From CAWATZ01 sp963784995 (GTDB lineage: Bacteria > Planctomycetota > Planctomycetia > Gemmatales > Gemmataceae), in contig CAWATZ010000016.1 of the NCBI GenBank assembly GCA_963784995.1, forward strand, positions 248,001-312,000: DNA of 64,000 nt. Reading direction: 5' to 3'. Position 1 is the stretch's first letter. Every line of letters begins with the position of its first letter. Position numbers and translations under genes: made by a program. Of this stretch, positions 38,619-48,330 are shown piece by piece. A model generated the notes under the pieces. That model worked only from the letters and a program-made list of their open reading frames with translations. It searched no databases and had not been told where the DNA came from.

Positions 38619-38648
38619 GGCGGGTGATTCCTCAATCGTGATTCGGTC

Positions 38649-39086
38649 TTACTCCGCGGGGTTGGCAGACACGGTTTCCTGGTCGAGGTCCACTTCCACG
38701 ATCTGATAATTGCGAAGTTTGTCGAAGGCCTGGTACAGGCGATCCTCCTGCTCCCCGGTGAGTTCTCCTGCAATTCGTTCCCACCAGTCGTACCACCCTT
38801 CCAGACCCCGTCGCCCATTCCCACGTGGCGGGATGCCAAGGTCCTGGAGGAGGTTGTTGAACTGCACTTCGGAGAGCGTGCTCCACGCGCTGAGTGTGAA
38901 GCCGTGTTCCAGCGGCGAGCCGGCCAACGTGGCTCCTTTTGTGAGGAGGTACTGCTCGGCCTTGGTCCGGTCCGTGAAAGCCTTGATCGACTCATCCTCA
39001 CCTGAGCGGGAGTAGTATTCGTCGTTATACTCCCAGCCAACCCTCTGGATGACGTAGGCCTTGCGCCTGGTATTTGGCTGGTTCAT
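38649..39086 (-). CDS. Hypothetical protein, paralogue of 38112-38618
   Basis: A 145-residue protein beginning MNQPNTRRKAYVIQRVGWEY, with FTDRTKAEQYLLTKGA and the shared C-terminal WYDWWERIAGELTGEQ and FDKLRNYQIVEVD segments. GGAGG sits 4 bases before the ATG at 39086, a strong site. The length and charge suggest a small cytoplasmic protein. Function unknown; it is upstream of its paralogue in a likely two-gene operon. Confidence 0.7.
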   Translation of the reverse strand: MNQPNTRRKAYVIQRVGWEYNDEYYSRSGEDESIKAFTDRTKAEQYLLTKGATLAGSPLEHGFTLSAWSTLSEVQFNNLLQDLGIPPRGNGRRGLEGWYDWWERIAGELTGEQEDRLYQAFDKLRNYQIVEVDLDQETVSANPAE

Positions 39087-39285
39087 GTTCCCTCCGTTGC
39101 GAAACCCATCTTCCCCACATTCGGAGAGATACCACGGACGCTGGCCTGTTACAATCTCAGCAGGCCGTCACCGGAGCGGACTTTTTGTTGACGGCTGAGC
39201 CGGAAAGGTGGATCAATCATCCACCTGCCGTCTCGCTCGGCGGGCTGCTGAGCGGGGGTTGTTCCGCTTTGGAAACGGAGAGGCC

Positions 39286-39591
39286 ATGGGCTTCGAGCAA
39301 ACCATTGTCGTCCGTTCGCAGGTGTCCGCCGCCAACCGGCAGGCGATCTATGACGCCGCGTTCGCCCGCTGGCCGTTCGTCCGCGCCCCGAGGGACAGTC
39401 GGTCATTTCCGGATCGGGTCGTCTTCGCACCGCCGGAACTGACGAGCTACAAGTTCGACGGACTCGCCGATGCCGCGGAGGCCCAGGACCAGAACGCCGC
39501 AGTCCACGACGGGCTCCCGGACGGCCAGCAGCTGGCTGTGGCCACTGCCGAAGGGGTCGTCCGCTGGCAAGCCGCGAAGCCGGCAAAGTGA
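39286..39591 (+). CDS. Small hypothetical protein, 101 residues
   Basis: Begins MGFEQTIVVRSQVSAANRQA with GGAGAGG 3 bases upstream. It contains TSYKFDGLADAAEAQDQNAAV and GQQLAVATAEGVVRWQA. No transmembrane segment or known motif is seen. It is isolated between the paralogous pair and a long palindrome region. Coding is supported by the ribosome-binding site and an ordinary composition; function unknown. Confidence 0.55.
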   Translation: MGFEQTIVVRSQVSAANRQAIYDAAFARWPFVRAPRDSRSFPDRVVFAPPELTSYKFDGLADAAEAQDQNAAVHDGLPDGQQLAVATAEGVVRWQAAKPAK

Positions 39592-39663
39592 ACGGCTCCG
39601 CGGGAGAAACGGTCAGGGCCCCCACGTCTCCCGACTCGTCTTTGTCGAGTCTCCCTGGGTGTC

Positions 39664-39811
39664 CCTCCCGATTTTGGCATGGCTGCCGAGCCGCGCACGC
39701 AGCGCAGCGGAGTAAGCGGCCCTGCGAACTTCACGGGGCCGCTTACTCCGCTGCGCTGCGTGCGCGGCTCGGCGGGCCGGTGCCGTCTCCGGCCCCGCCA
39801 AAATCGAGAGG
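39664..39811. repeat. Nested palindrome, first of two side by side
   Basis: Inner perfect 38-base arms (39685-39722 and 39736-39773) built on GCCGAGCCGCGCACGCAGCG, enclosed by outer CCTCCCGATTTTGGC/GCCAAAATCGAGAGG arms (39664-39678 and 39797-39811). The 429-bp gap 39592-40020 consists mostly of this and the next element. Confidence 0.9.
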
Positions 39812-39826
39812 CCCCCCGCAGCTGGC

Positions 39827-39929
39827 GTCCCTCTGGATTTCGGCGAGCGGCGCGGCGTCAGCCCGCCGGTATCGGCTGCACCAGCACCGGCGGGCTTACG
39901 CCGCGCCGCTCACCGAAATCCAGAGGGAC
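39827..39929. repeat. Palindrome before the WD40 kinase (family B)
   Basis: Arms of 44 bases (39827-39870 and 39886-39929) with two mismatches. The inner core is shared with the element over the argH stop codon (14869-14939). The outer GTCCCTCTGGATTTCGG arm is not, so this copy is nested in a second palindrome. Confidence 0.9.
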
Positions 39930-40020
39930 ACCCAGTCCCCCCATGGGCTCCACCGGTCCGACTTGCGAAAACCCGTGGAGTGTCCGATAATATCTGGAGC
40001 CGATCCCAATAGGAGCCGAA

Positions 40021-43000
40021 GTGTCAATGTCCATGGAGAATCCCTTCGCCCATCGGCTGGAGGCGGACGAACGCCAACGGCTGGAAATGGTGCTGAAGGA
40101 GTTCGCGGCGGCCCGGAAGCAGGGTCGGCCGGCACTGGAGGACTATTTGCCCCGGCAGCCCCGGCTGCGCCTGGCGGTGCTGGTGGAACTGACCCAGGCG
40201 GACCTGATCGACCGTCTCCAGCTGGGCGAGGAGGGCAGCGCCGCGGACTATCTGCGGCGCTACCCGGAACTGAAGCGGCTTCCCGGAGCGGAGGCCCGTT
40301 TGATCGCGACGGAGTTCGAGCAACGGCTCCGTCGCCAGCCGGACCTGGACCTGGAGACGTTTCTGGAGCGCTATCCCGCCCAGCGGGAGGGACTGCTTCG
40401 GAAGGATGAAAGCAGAATGATGAAGGATGAATCCGAGCCGGTCTTGATTCATCCTTCCGAGGACGCCAATCCCCCGACCCCGGACCTGGATGAGCCGACC
40501 CTGCCTGTGTGCCTGCACGCCTGCGTGCAGGAGGGCCCCGACTGGACGCCCGGGGCCGCGCCGGCCCCGCTGCCCTCGATTCCGGGGTACGAGGTCCTGG
40601 AGGTGCTGGGCAGCGGCGGCATGGGCGTGGTCTACAAGGCCCGGCAAGTGAAGGCGGACCGCCTGGTCGCCCTCAAGATGATCCTGAGCGGCGTCCAGGC
40701 CAGCGGCCCGGCCCTGAACCGCTTCCGTACCGAGGTCCAGGCCGTCGCCCGCTTGCAGCATCCCAACATCGTGCAGATCCACGAGGTCGGCGAACAGGCC
40801 GGCCTGCCGTTCTACTCGCTGGAGTTCTGTGCCGCCGGCAGTCTGGCGGATCGGTTGCGCGGCTCGACGCTGCCTCCCCTGGAAGCGGCCCGGCTGATCG
40901 CCACCCTGGCCCGGGCCATGCACGCGGCCCATGAGCAGCAGGTGATCCACCGCGACCTGAAACCGGCCAACATCCTCCTGGCCGGCGGCAGTGCCGAGAC
41001 GCCCCTGGCCCGGCTGACACCCAAGGTGGCCGACTTTGGACTGGCCCGCAAGTTGGACGACTCCTGTCAGACTCACAGCGGCGGGCTGGTGGGCACGCCC
41101 AGCTACATGGCTCCCGAGCAGGCTGGCAGCCGGCCCACCCAGCAAGGAGCGACCACCGACGTCTACTCCCTGGGAGCGATCCTGTACGAGTGCCTGACCG
41201 GCCGGCCTCCCTTCAAGGCCGCCACCTCGGCCGAGACCCTGCTGCAGGTCCTCCACGCCGACCCGGTGCCGCCGTGCCGGCTGGCCCCGGCCCTGGCCCG
41301 CGATCTGGAAACCATCTGTCTGAAATGTCTGGAAAAGGCCCCGCCGAAACGCTACGCCAGCGCCCTGGAGCTGGCCGAGGACCTGGAGCGCTTCCTGGCC
41401 GGCAAGCCCATCCGGGCGCGTCCGGTCGGCCTGGGAGAGCGGGCGCTCAAGTGGGCCCGCCGGCAGCCGGCCGCCGCGGTCCTGCTGGCCGGAACGTTGC
41501 TGGCCTTCTTCGTGCTGGGCGCCAGTGTCTTGCTGTTCGCCACGTACCTGCAGCGTGCCCTGGAGCAGCGCACCCTGGAACTGCAGACCGAGCATACGGT
41601 TCGCGACCGGGAAAGCCGCGAGCGCGCCTATCTGACGCACGTGCAGGTGGGCTACCAGCTCTGGAAGAACGGCGAGATCCAGCAGGGCCTGGAGGTGCTG
41701 GCCCCCTACGACGCCGGCCGGCTCGGGAAAGCCGGCCGGTCGATGCAGGGTTTTGAGCCCGGCTTTGAATGGTCTTACCTCTGGCGGCAGTGCGATCGTC
41801 TGCGGGCCTCCCTGCCGGCTCACGAGGGTGGGGTCTTGCAGGCCGTGTTCGCGCCGGACGGCAAGACCCTGGCCAGCAGCGGGGTCGATGGCCTGGTGAA
41901 ACTCTGGGACACGACCACCTGGCAGACCCGGGACCTGTCCGGGCATACTGGTCCGGTCCTGGGACTGGCATTCTCTCCCGACGGGTCCATGCTGGCCAGC
42001 GCTAGCGACGACGGCACGGTTCGGCTCTGGGACGTGGCCGGCGGCAAGCAACGCAGGTGCCTGACCGGGCACACCGGGGCCGTTCCTTGCGTGGCCATTT
42101 CGCCCGACGGCAAGTGGCTGGCCAGCGGCGGCTCGGACGGTCAAATCAAGTTGTGGGACCTCGCCACGGGGAGCCCCCAACCGCCGCTGGCGGAGCATCC
42201 GGGCCGGATGCGGGCCCTGGTCTTCGCTCCGGACGGCCAGACTCTCGCCAGTGCGTGCGATCGGGGCTGGCTCAAGGTCTGGGATCTGCGCCGGGACCTG
42301 TCGCGCCAGCCGGCAACACCCGGTCACCGCCCTGGCGTTCAGCTCGTCCAGTTCGACCCTGATCGGGGCCTCCGAGGATGGTGGCCTCAAGTTCTGGGAC
42401 ACGTCCCTGCGATCCCAGACGGCGGCGCTCCCCAGCGAACAGGGCAAAGCCCTGTGTCTGGCCCTGGCTCCCGGCGCCCCAATGCTGGTTTCGGGCGGCC
42501 AGGACGGCACGGTCCGGTTGTGGGACCTGGAACGCTCCCGGAGTCGGGTGGTGCTGCGCGGACACCGCAAGGCCGTCCGGGCCGTGGCGCTGGCTCCGGG
42601 TCGGCCTGCCGGCAGCACGCTGCTGCTGGCCTCCGCCGGGGCAGATGGGACCGTCAAGCTCTGGGACCTGTGCCCGCAGTTCGGCAAGGTGAGGCTGGCA
42701 ACCGCCTTTCGTCCCGCCGGCCCGCTGGCGGTCGCCCCGGATGGCAAAACGCTGGCCCTGGTGGACGCCAACCACGTGGTCCAGCTCGTGGACCCGGACA
42801 GCGGCCAGGTGCAAGCCAGCTGTCGGGGCCATTGGGGTGTCATCCGCAGCGTGGCCTTTGCCCCGGACGGCCGCACTCTGGCCACGGCCAGTGAGGACCG
42901 CACCGTCCGTCTCTGGTGCAGACAGAGCGGCCAGCAGCATCTGCTGCTGGCCGGCCAGCAGGAGCCGGTCAGCAGTGTGGTGTTTGCGCCCGACGGCCGC

Positions 43001-43604
43001 ACCCTGGCCGCCAGCGTCTGCAAGGGACCGATCCGGCTGTGGGAGTTGCCCTCGGGCCGGGACCTCGGCACCCTGCACCACGGGCCTGCCCAACCTGTCG
43101 GGCAGAGGGCCGACGGGACGCACTCGACCCCCCTGGCCTTTTCACCGGACGGAACGACACTGGCCGTCGGCGGTCGGGGTTGGGTCCAGCTTTGGGACAT
43201 GGCCAGCCGAAGACTGCGGCAAACGCTCTCCGGACACGACCAGGACGTGCTGTGTCTGGCGTTTTCGCCGGACGGCGCTCTGCTGGCCAGCGGTGGCCGG
43301 GACCGCGTCATCAAGCTGTGGGACCTCGAGGCAGGGCGGGGAACGGTCCAGCCTGATTGGCCACACCAACTCAGTTGCGGGCCTGGCGTTCACGCCGAAC
43401 GGGCGGACCCTCGCCAGCGGCAGCTGGGACGGCACCGTCCGGTTGTGGAGCGCGTCAGGCCAGCAGTTCGGCGCCCTGGAAGGACACCGGGGACGGGTGC
43501 TGTGCGTCGCCTTCTCTCCGGACGGGCGAACCCTGGCCAGCGGCGGCGAAACGCCCGCGGGGGCCGGCGAGGTCCTGCTCTGGCGGAGCAGCCCGCGGCC
43601 GTAG
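40021..43604 (+). CDS. Ser/Thr protein kinase with C-terminal WD40 propellers, two frameshifts
   Basis: About 1194 residues. An N-terminal helical region (1-130) is followed by a kinase domain (about 188-465): LGSGGMGVVY, VALK with K219, HRDLKPAN from 310, DFG at 338-340, APE near 364. A transmembrane helix lies at about 484-509. Then come about twelve WD40 repeats (for example FSPDGSMLASASDDGTVRLWD). Shifts lie near 42310 (after VWDLRRDL) and near 43340 (after KLWDLEAG); the alternative frames continue the WD40 pattern to TAG 43602-43604. The GTG at 40021 has AGGAG 5 bases upstream; ATG 40027 is possible. The outer propeller is inferred to sense or scaffold. Confidence 0.87.
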
Positions 43605-43631
43605 GGCCCACGGGAGGGCCGTCCTACCGCT

Positions 43632-45980
43632 TCATTTCGGTAGGCTTTGCTGGATCGCCTGCAGCGCCGCCAGACGCTCCTGATCCTGCTGGAACGTCTT
43701 GCGCTTTTCCTGATACGACGCCGTGTTCTTGGTGCAGACCAGAGTGTGCGGCGATCCTATCCGTTCGGTCCTCGTGCCCAGGTCGCATCTGGTATGGCGG
43801 ATCGCATCTTCCAGATGAGTCCGGACACCCTGGACGGCGCGGAAGCGGTGCTCACGTTCCCCTGGATCTTCCAGGAACCGTTTCAGCTCGGCGCAGTGGG
43901 CGCACTTGCAGGAGATCGGAGCGGCTCGCCGATAGTCGGTCGGCGGCTGCGGGGCCTGGGCCGTCAGCTCTTCCAGCTGCAAGCAGCACGCGGCGACCCA
44001 CTCCGACAGGCCCGGGCTGGACTGCTTGACGTTTTTCGCAAGCCAGGCTTGCAGGCCGGTCAGCGTGGGCTCGTGGACCTCGCGCAAGGGATACAGCTGG
44101 GGTCGGGCCAGGACCTGGGCCACGAGCCGTGAGAGCAGATCCGCCTGTTTGCTGGCCAGCAGCGCCTTCGTGAGGCCGGTGAGCACCACCTTCCGATCAA
44201 CTCTTTGGGCACGCCAATCCGATTTTGCTTCCTGATCGATGCTTTCCAGGGCCTGGTCGACCGACTGAGCCGCGGCCTGGCACACTTCGAGCCACTCCTC
44301 TTGCTGCCGCGGCTTCGCCTGGGAGATTGCCTCCAGCAGGCCAACGTTCCGCAGGAGGTTCCCGGTGGTCGTCTTGCTGAAGATGGCGTCCAGTTCGGTC
44401 TTGTAGTGCTTCCACCCATGCGTTGTGCAGGCCTTGATCAGGGAGCGATGGGGCTGAATCGAGCCATCCCGGGTCATGACGACACCCAGGTAGGCCTTGA
44501 GCAGCTTCAGGTCGTCCAGCTCGGCGAGCAGCCGCGAGAGGGGATCGCTTTTGTCTTCGTCGTAGGGCCCTCCGTAGGTAGACTCCGGCCAGCGGGCGAT
44601 GATCGTGGCGGCGAAGTCAAGGCAGCTTGTACGCAGAGCATCCGCGTGCTTCTTGCTGGCTTTTTGCCCTTGCTTCACCAGCTTTTCCAGAGCCTGGATG
44701 GCCACGTTGTTGCCGGCGTCACAGAGTACGTCGAACGACTTCCTGGTGGGCCAGAGAATGATCGCCCCATGCCGATACCAGCGATCGAGCGTCATGCCTT
44801 CGTTGCCGGTGTAGCCCTCGAACTCCTCCTCGGGCTTCACGTCGCGCAACGCATCGGGGTCCAGCAGCTCGTCTTCCTCGACCTCAATCTCCCCGGTCGG
44901 CAGCCAGGCGCCTTCCCCCGCGACCCAGTGATCCGCGGTCAGGCTGGACTCGAACACTTCTTCCATCTCATAGTCGCCCTCGGCGTCCTCTTCATCCTCT
45001 TCGTCTTCGTCCTCGTCCTCCTCGTCGTCCCAGCGACCGCCGTAACCGTATCCGTAGTCATTGCCGTCGTCCACGGCGGAACCGGATTCGTGCAGGGTCA
45101 GCAGGGCCAGGTGCGCCTGGCAGTCGGCCTGCCGGGCGGCTTTCCGAAGAACGTCAGCCCAGGCCCGATCCACGCCTTTGAGCGTGTCCCAGCTCAGGCC
45201 CTTCTGGGTGTAGTGATGCTCCAGCGTGATCACCAGTTTGTGCGGCTCGTCCTTCTCGGCCCACTCACGCAAGATCCCGGCGATGGTCTCCACGTGTTCC
45301 GCGCTGCGGGGCGCGGTGATGCGCTTTTTCGATTTGGCCAGCGTCAGGTTGTAGACCAGGCAGAGACGATAGCCCTTCTTGAGAGGGCGGACCTCATGCT
45401 CGCAGTCGGCATAGAAGGCGGCGTAGTGGTTGCGAAACAGGTTCTTGTCGCCGCTCTGGAAGTCGATGGACTTTTCCTGCCCCTCGTGCCGGACCACCAG
45501 TTCGCCGCCCTCAAAGGAAGAGGGCAGCACAATGACCAGCGTCGCCACCATGCGATCGAGCTTCTCGCCATCGCGGTGCGGCAGGAAGAAGCTGCCGGGC
45601 TCGTACAGCAGCAGTTCGTAGAGGTGGCTTTCCAGCTTCTGTTTCTCCAGGCCCAGCTCTTCCTGGACAGTTTTCACCGTCTCCTTGAGGAATTCCTCCC
45701 AGTCGGGATTGGTCAGGGAGAATTGCTTCGGCTGCAAGCGCCAGACGCGGCGGACGCTGGTATCAACGAGTGTTTCCTCGCCCTTACCGTAGGGGGCCTG
45801 TTCGCAAAGTTTCTTGAGTTCTTTCGCCTGCTTGACGGTGAGCGGCAACCCAATCGGGCCAAGGTCCCCGACCTCCAACCCGGGCAGCACCACCGGAGCG
45901 CTGCCGCTGACACAGAAGGTGCCGGGGCGATCGATTTTCTCCAGCACCTCGCCGAGTTTGTCCGCGACGGACTTGCTCAT
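43632..45980 (-). CDS. 2OG-Fe(II) oxygenase with acidic linker and long C-terminal domain
   Basis: A 782-residue protein. The N-terminal prolyl-hydroxylase-like domain carries the metal ligands H135 and D137 (LPHRDGEKLD) and H195 (CEHEV), with R205 (GYRLCLVYNL) for 2-oxoglutarate. A run of Asp/Glu (about 315-345, DDEEDEDEDEEDEEDAEGD) separates it from a ~430-residue helical domain with no recognised motif apart from CKCAHCAEL. The ATG at 45980 has GGGAG upstream. It converges on the WD40 kinase. Substrate unknown; protein hydroxylation is the family norm. Confidence 0.83.
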   Translation of the reverse strand: MSKSVADKLGEVLEKIDRPGTFCVSGSAPVVLPGLEVGDLGPIGLPLTVKQAKELKKLCEQAPYGKGEETLVDTSVRRVWRLQPKQFSLTNPDWEEFLKETVKTVQEELGLEKQKLESHLYELLLYEPGSFFLPHRDGEKLDRMVATLVIVLPSSFEGGELVVRHEGQEKSIDFQSGDKNLFRNHYAAFYADCEHEVRPLKKGYRLCLVYNLTLAKSKKRITAPRSAEHVETIAGILREWAEKDEPHKLVITLEHHYTQKGLSWDTLKGVDRAWADVLRKAARQADCQAHLALLTLHESGSAVDDGNDYGYGYGGRWDDEEDEDEDEEDEEDAEGDYEMEEVFESSLTADHWVAGEGAWLPTGEIEVEEDELLDPDALRDVKPEEEFEGYTGNEGMTLDRWYRHGAIILWPTRKSFDVLCDAGNNVAIQALEKLVKQGQKASKKHADALRTSCLDFAATIIARWPESTYGGPYDEDKSDPLSRLLAELDDLKLLKAYLGVVMTRDGSIQPHRSLIKACTTHGWKHYKTELDAIFSKTTTGNLLRNVGLLEAISQAKPRQQEEWLEVCQAAAQSVDQALESIDQEAKSDWRAQRVDRKVVLTGLTKALLASKQADLLSRLVAQVLARPQLYPLREVHEPTLTGLQAWLAKNVKQSSPGLSEWVAACCLQLEELTAQAPQPPTDYRRAAPISCKCAHCAELKRFLEDPGEREHRFRAVQGVRTHLEDAIRHTRCDLGTRTERIGSPHTLVCTKNTASYQEKRKTFQQDQERLAALQAIQQSLPK

Positions 45981-46096
45981 GGGATTCTCCCTGGCCTCGT
46001 TGTGGAGCCTGGATTTGCTGTTGCCGGCTCGATACGGCTAACGATAGCCGAACCGCGCAGAGTTGGCAACGAGGTTGTGTTGCCGTACCCTGAACG

Positions 46097-46849
46097 TCAT
46101 TTCCGTCGGCGACGGACGCGCTTGTGGGTGACTCCGTCACTGGCCACGTAGCCGGCTCTGGGCTCGTAGAAGTCGCAGGCAATCCACTCGGCGGGCTGGA
46201 TGATCGGCGTCTGGGCAAAGCACAACCGATCAAAGCGGACGCTGCGTACCAGATGCCGCAAGTCCGGTGGCAATTCATCGACGTGGATGGGACGCAGCGG
46301 GCATTCCTCCCGGCCATAGGGTCCGGCGACGTCATCGCCCCAGAGGTGGCCGTAGCAGTACAGGCCGAAGCGTGCGGGGAAGAAGGGGAGATCCTCGCTA
46401 TCCGGGGGCAGTTCATCCCGATCGATGTCGTAGTTGAAGCAGCCCAGGCACGCTCCGCTGTCGTGCAGGCGATCCAGGATGCCATTGTCAGGATGACGCA
46501 ACACCACAGCCGCCGCGCTGCTGGCTCGCACCTCGAAGGCGCGGCCCGCGGCGATCTCCTCGCGCAACAGATCCAGAGACTGGAGGAAACACAGAGCGGG
46601 CCAGTGCCAGCGTCCGCGGTAGTGGTTGGCCGCCTTGCGACCGAACTGCCGTCCCGAGAGATCGAAGACGACCGTGCCCGCGGGCAACTGGGCCCGCAGC
46701 CGACGTTTCAGCTTCGAGCCGTCTTCCTGCGTATGGCCGACCGCGACGGCGCCCATCGAGCCGGAGTCGAAACAGGCGACGTGGCCGGCCTGGTCGATGG
46801 CGAACCACTCGGTGTCCATGCTGTGGGCGGCGGGGAAATCGGGGACCAT
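46097..46849 (-). CDS. Hypothetical protein, 250 residues
   Basis: Begins MVPDFPAAHSMDTEWFAIDQAGHVACFDSG, a layout seen in planctomycete proteins that start with a WFAVDxxGHVAxFxSGE-like box; this resembles SMI1/KNR4-type or immunity-like folds only loosely. The middle has FEVRASSAAAVVLRHPDNGIL and GLYCYGHLWGDD. The end is very basic (HKRVRRRRK). AAAGGA precedes the ATG at 46849. It lies upstream of the 2OG oxygenase gene on the same strand, 116 bp away. Function not known. Confidence 0.65.
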   Translation of the reverse strand: MVPDFPAAHSMDTEWFAIDQAGHVACFDSGSMGAVAVGHTQEDGSKLKRRLRAQLPAGTVVFDLSGRQFGRKAANHYRGRWHWPALCFLQSLDLLREEIAAGRAFEVRASSAAAVVLRHPDNGILDRLHDSGACLGCFNYDIDRDELPPDSEDLPFFPARFGLYCYGHLWGDDVAGPYGREECPLRPIHVDELPPDLRHLVRSVRFDRLCFAQTPIIQPAEWIACDFYEPRAGYVASDGVTHKRVRRRRK

Positions 46850-46868
46850 CGGCTTGTCCTTTCTTGAA

Positions 46869-46896
46869 AGGCGGCCGCGTTCGGAAGCGGCCGCCT
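46869..46896. repeat. Short inverted repeat
   Basis: AGGCGGCCGC (46869-46878) pairs with GCGGCCGCCT (46887-46896) around an 8-base loop, just upstream of the 46849 start on the minus strand. It may be a small stem-loop in the leader; nothing else is seen in the gap to 47111. Confidence 0.5.
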
Positions 46897-47111
46897 GACA
46901 GGAGGAAACCGGCCTGCCAGCCTGCCAAACTCAGGACGCCTGGCACAGAAGCCCGAAAGAGCCGGTCGCTGACGGAGGAGTGCCACACGGCGTCATTTTT
47001 CTGCGTGCCTGCCATCTGCCAGGGTATTCGGGAGCTGGCTGCTTGTCTTCTTCCCGCCGCTCCTGACATTCTTTCCGCCGCCTCTCTGGCAGACATTCCT
47101 TCTCTGCGGAA

Positions 47112-47152
47112 CAAAAAAAGACCGCCAGCGCCCAAAGAGGACGCTGGCGGTC
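47112..47152 (-). terminator. Intrinsic terminator after the RRM gene
   Basis: On the minus strand a perfect 11-bp stem (GACCGCCAGCG/CGCTGGCGGTC, 47120-47130 with 47142-47152) is followed by seven T residues. It lies 29 bases past the RRM gene stop codon, the right place and orientation. Confidence 0.9.
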
Positions 47153-47180
47153 GGGGTGTCAGTCGGTCAGTCGGGCTGGA

Positions 47181-47486
47181 TTACCAGCGACGGCTGCCGG
47201 CGCCGCGCTGCGAGCGGTCGGAGCCGCTGGAGCGGGGCCGCTCCTCACGGGGCTTGGCTTCGTTGACGGTCAGCGACCGGCCCTGGAACTGCGAGCCGTT
47301 CAGGGTGGCGATGGCCTCATCGCCGCCGTCCTCCATCTCGACAAAGCCGAAGCCGCGCGAACGGCCGGTCTCGCGGTCCTCGACGATCTGGGCCCGGGCC
47401 ACGGTGCCGTAATCGCCGAACAGCTTCAGCAGATCGTCCGCGGTGGTCTGAAAGGAGAGGTTTCCGACGTAGAGATTCTTGCGCAT
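47181..47486 (-). CDS. RRM-type RNA-binding protein
   Basis: A 101-residue glycine/arginine-tailed RNA-recognition protein. RNP2 is LYVGNL at 5-10 and RNP1 is RGFGFVEM at 44-51. The tail (PREERPRSSGSDRSQRGAGS) is basic. Small RRM proteins of this type in cyanobacteria and planctomycetes are often cold- or stress-induced RNA chaperones. The start at 47486 has AAGGA at good spacing; ATG 47492 would add two residues. A strong terminator follows. Confidence 0.92.
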   Translation of the reverse strand: MRKNLYVGNLSFQTTADDLLKLFGDYGTVARAQIVEDRETGRSRGFGFVEMEDGGDEAIATLNGSQFQGRSLTVNEAKPREERPRSSGSDRSQRGAGSRRW

Positions 47487-47819
47487 GGTCATCCTTTGGG
47501 GTCCTGTGGACCCATCTGCAAACGAGAGCGGCATCCTGCTTGTCCAACGGGGATCGAGCAGCTCTGCACTATCCGGCAATCAGGCTTGACGTTCTCGGGA
47601 GCTGCGGGGCAAAGGAAGTCCGTGGCAGGTAAACCAAGAAAGGCAATGCACAAAAGCGGCAGTCTCGTTCAACACGTATCGGGCAGGCCACGCCTGCCTC
47701 ACAGTGGCATTGTAGGGACCGGTTCGAGGAAAGTCCAGGGGTGTTTTTCCAATGCACGTGGTCTGCCCTGGGCTCCAGGAGGTCGCAAGGACTCCTCTCG
47801 GCGAGCTGGACGTGCAGCG
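47487..47819. other. Gap upstream of the RRM gene, no gene seen
   Basis: A 333-bp region between the RRM gene and the 47820 gene on the same strand. It probably holds the RRM promoter and 5' leader. Small inverted words near 47685-47705 (GGCAGGC/GCCTGCC) are the only structure noted. Confidence 0.4.
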
Positions 47820-48173
47820 TCAGGCGCCCTGGTTATCGCCGGTTTGCGTGACAAGCCGGGCCACCGCTTCTTCGAGAAGCTGGGCCGCCAATTGCATCGG
47901 ACTCACCTTCCGCTCGGGCGTGCTGGCCAGCTCGGCCAGACGCTCCAGGGCCTGCTGCGTCGCCGCGTTCATCGGCACCTTGGGATGATAGACCCAATCC
48001 GGGTCCGTGGGTCGGCCCGGTCGCTGTCCCTGTCCCGGCTGCAAGCGTGCCTGCAAGGCCGCGATGATTGCCGCCAACCGGGCCATCCCGAAGGCGCCCC
48101 CACCCACGTCCGGAACCTGACAGACGATCTCAGCCCCCAGCTTCCGGGCGATCTGCTCGATGTTCTTGGCCAT
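47820..48173 (-). CDS. Hypothetical protein, 117 residues
   Basis: The start is the ATG at 48173 (MAKNIEQIARKLGAEIVCQ) with GGGAGG 6 bases upstream; the longer reading to 48356 overlaps the neighbouring gene. The sequence has VPDVGGGAFGMARLAAIIAALQAR, a short Pro/Arg linker, and a helical end (MNAATQQALERLAELAS and MQLAAQLLEEAVARLV). It could be a small DNA- or protein-binding factor; no family is recognised. It lies downstream of the 48331 gene on the same strand. Confidence 0.6.
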   Translation of the reverse strand: MAKNIEQIARKLGAEIVCQVPDVGGGAFGMARLAAIIAALQARLQPGQGQRPGRPTDPDWVYHPKVPMNAATQQALERLAELASTPERKVSPMQLAAQLLEEAVARLVTQTGDNQGA

Positions 48174-48330
48174 GATTGGCCTCCCTTCTGCTGTTGCGCA
48201 GAGCGCATCTTGCAAGGGCAGGTGCTTTCGCTTCTCCATGATCGCCGCCTTCTTGGCCTGGTCGGCGGCGGTCGGCTGCACCCGATTCCGTCTACCCAGC
48301 AAGGACCAGGTGCTTGGGGATGGTTCCGTC

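Noticed and set aside
47724..47742. GAGGAAAGTCC resembling the conserved 5' P4 region of RNase P RNA
   Set aside because: The rest of the RNase P core is missing and a protein gene begins within 80 bp; taken as chance.
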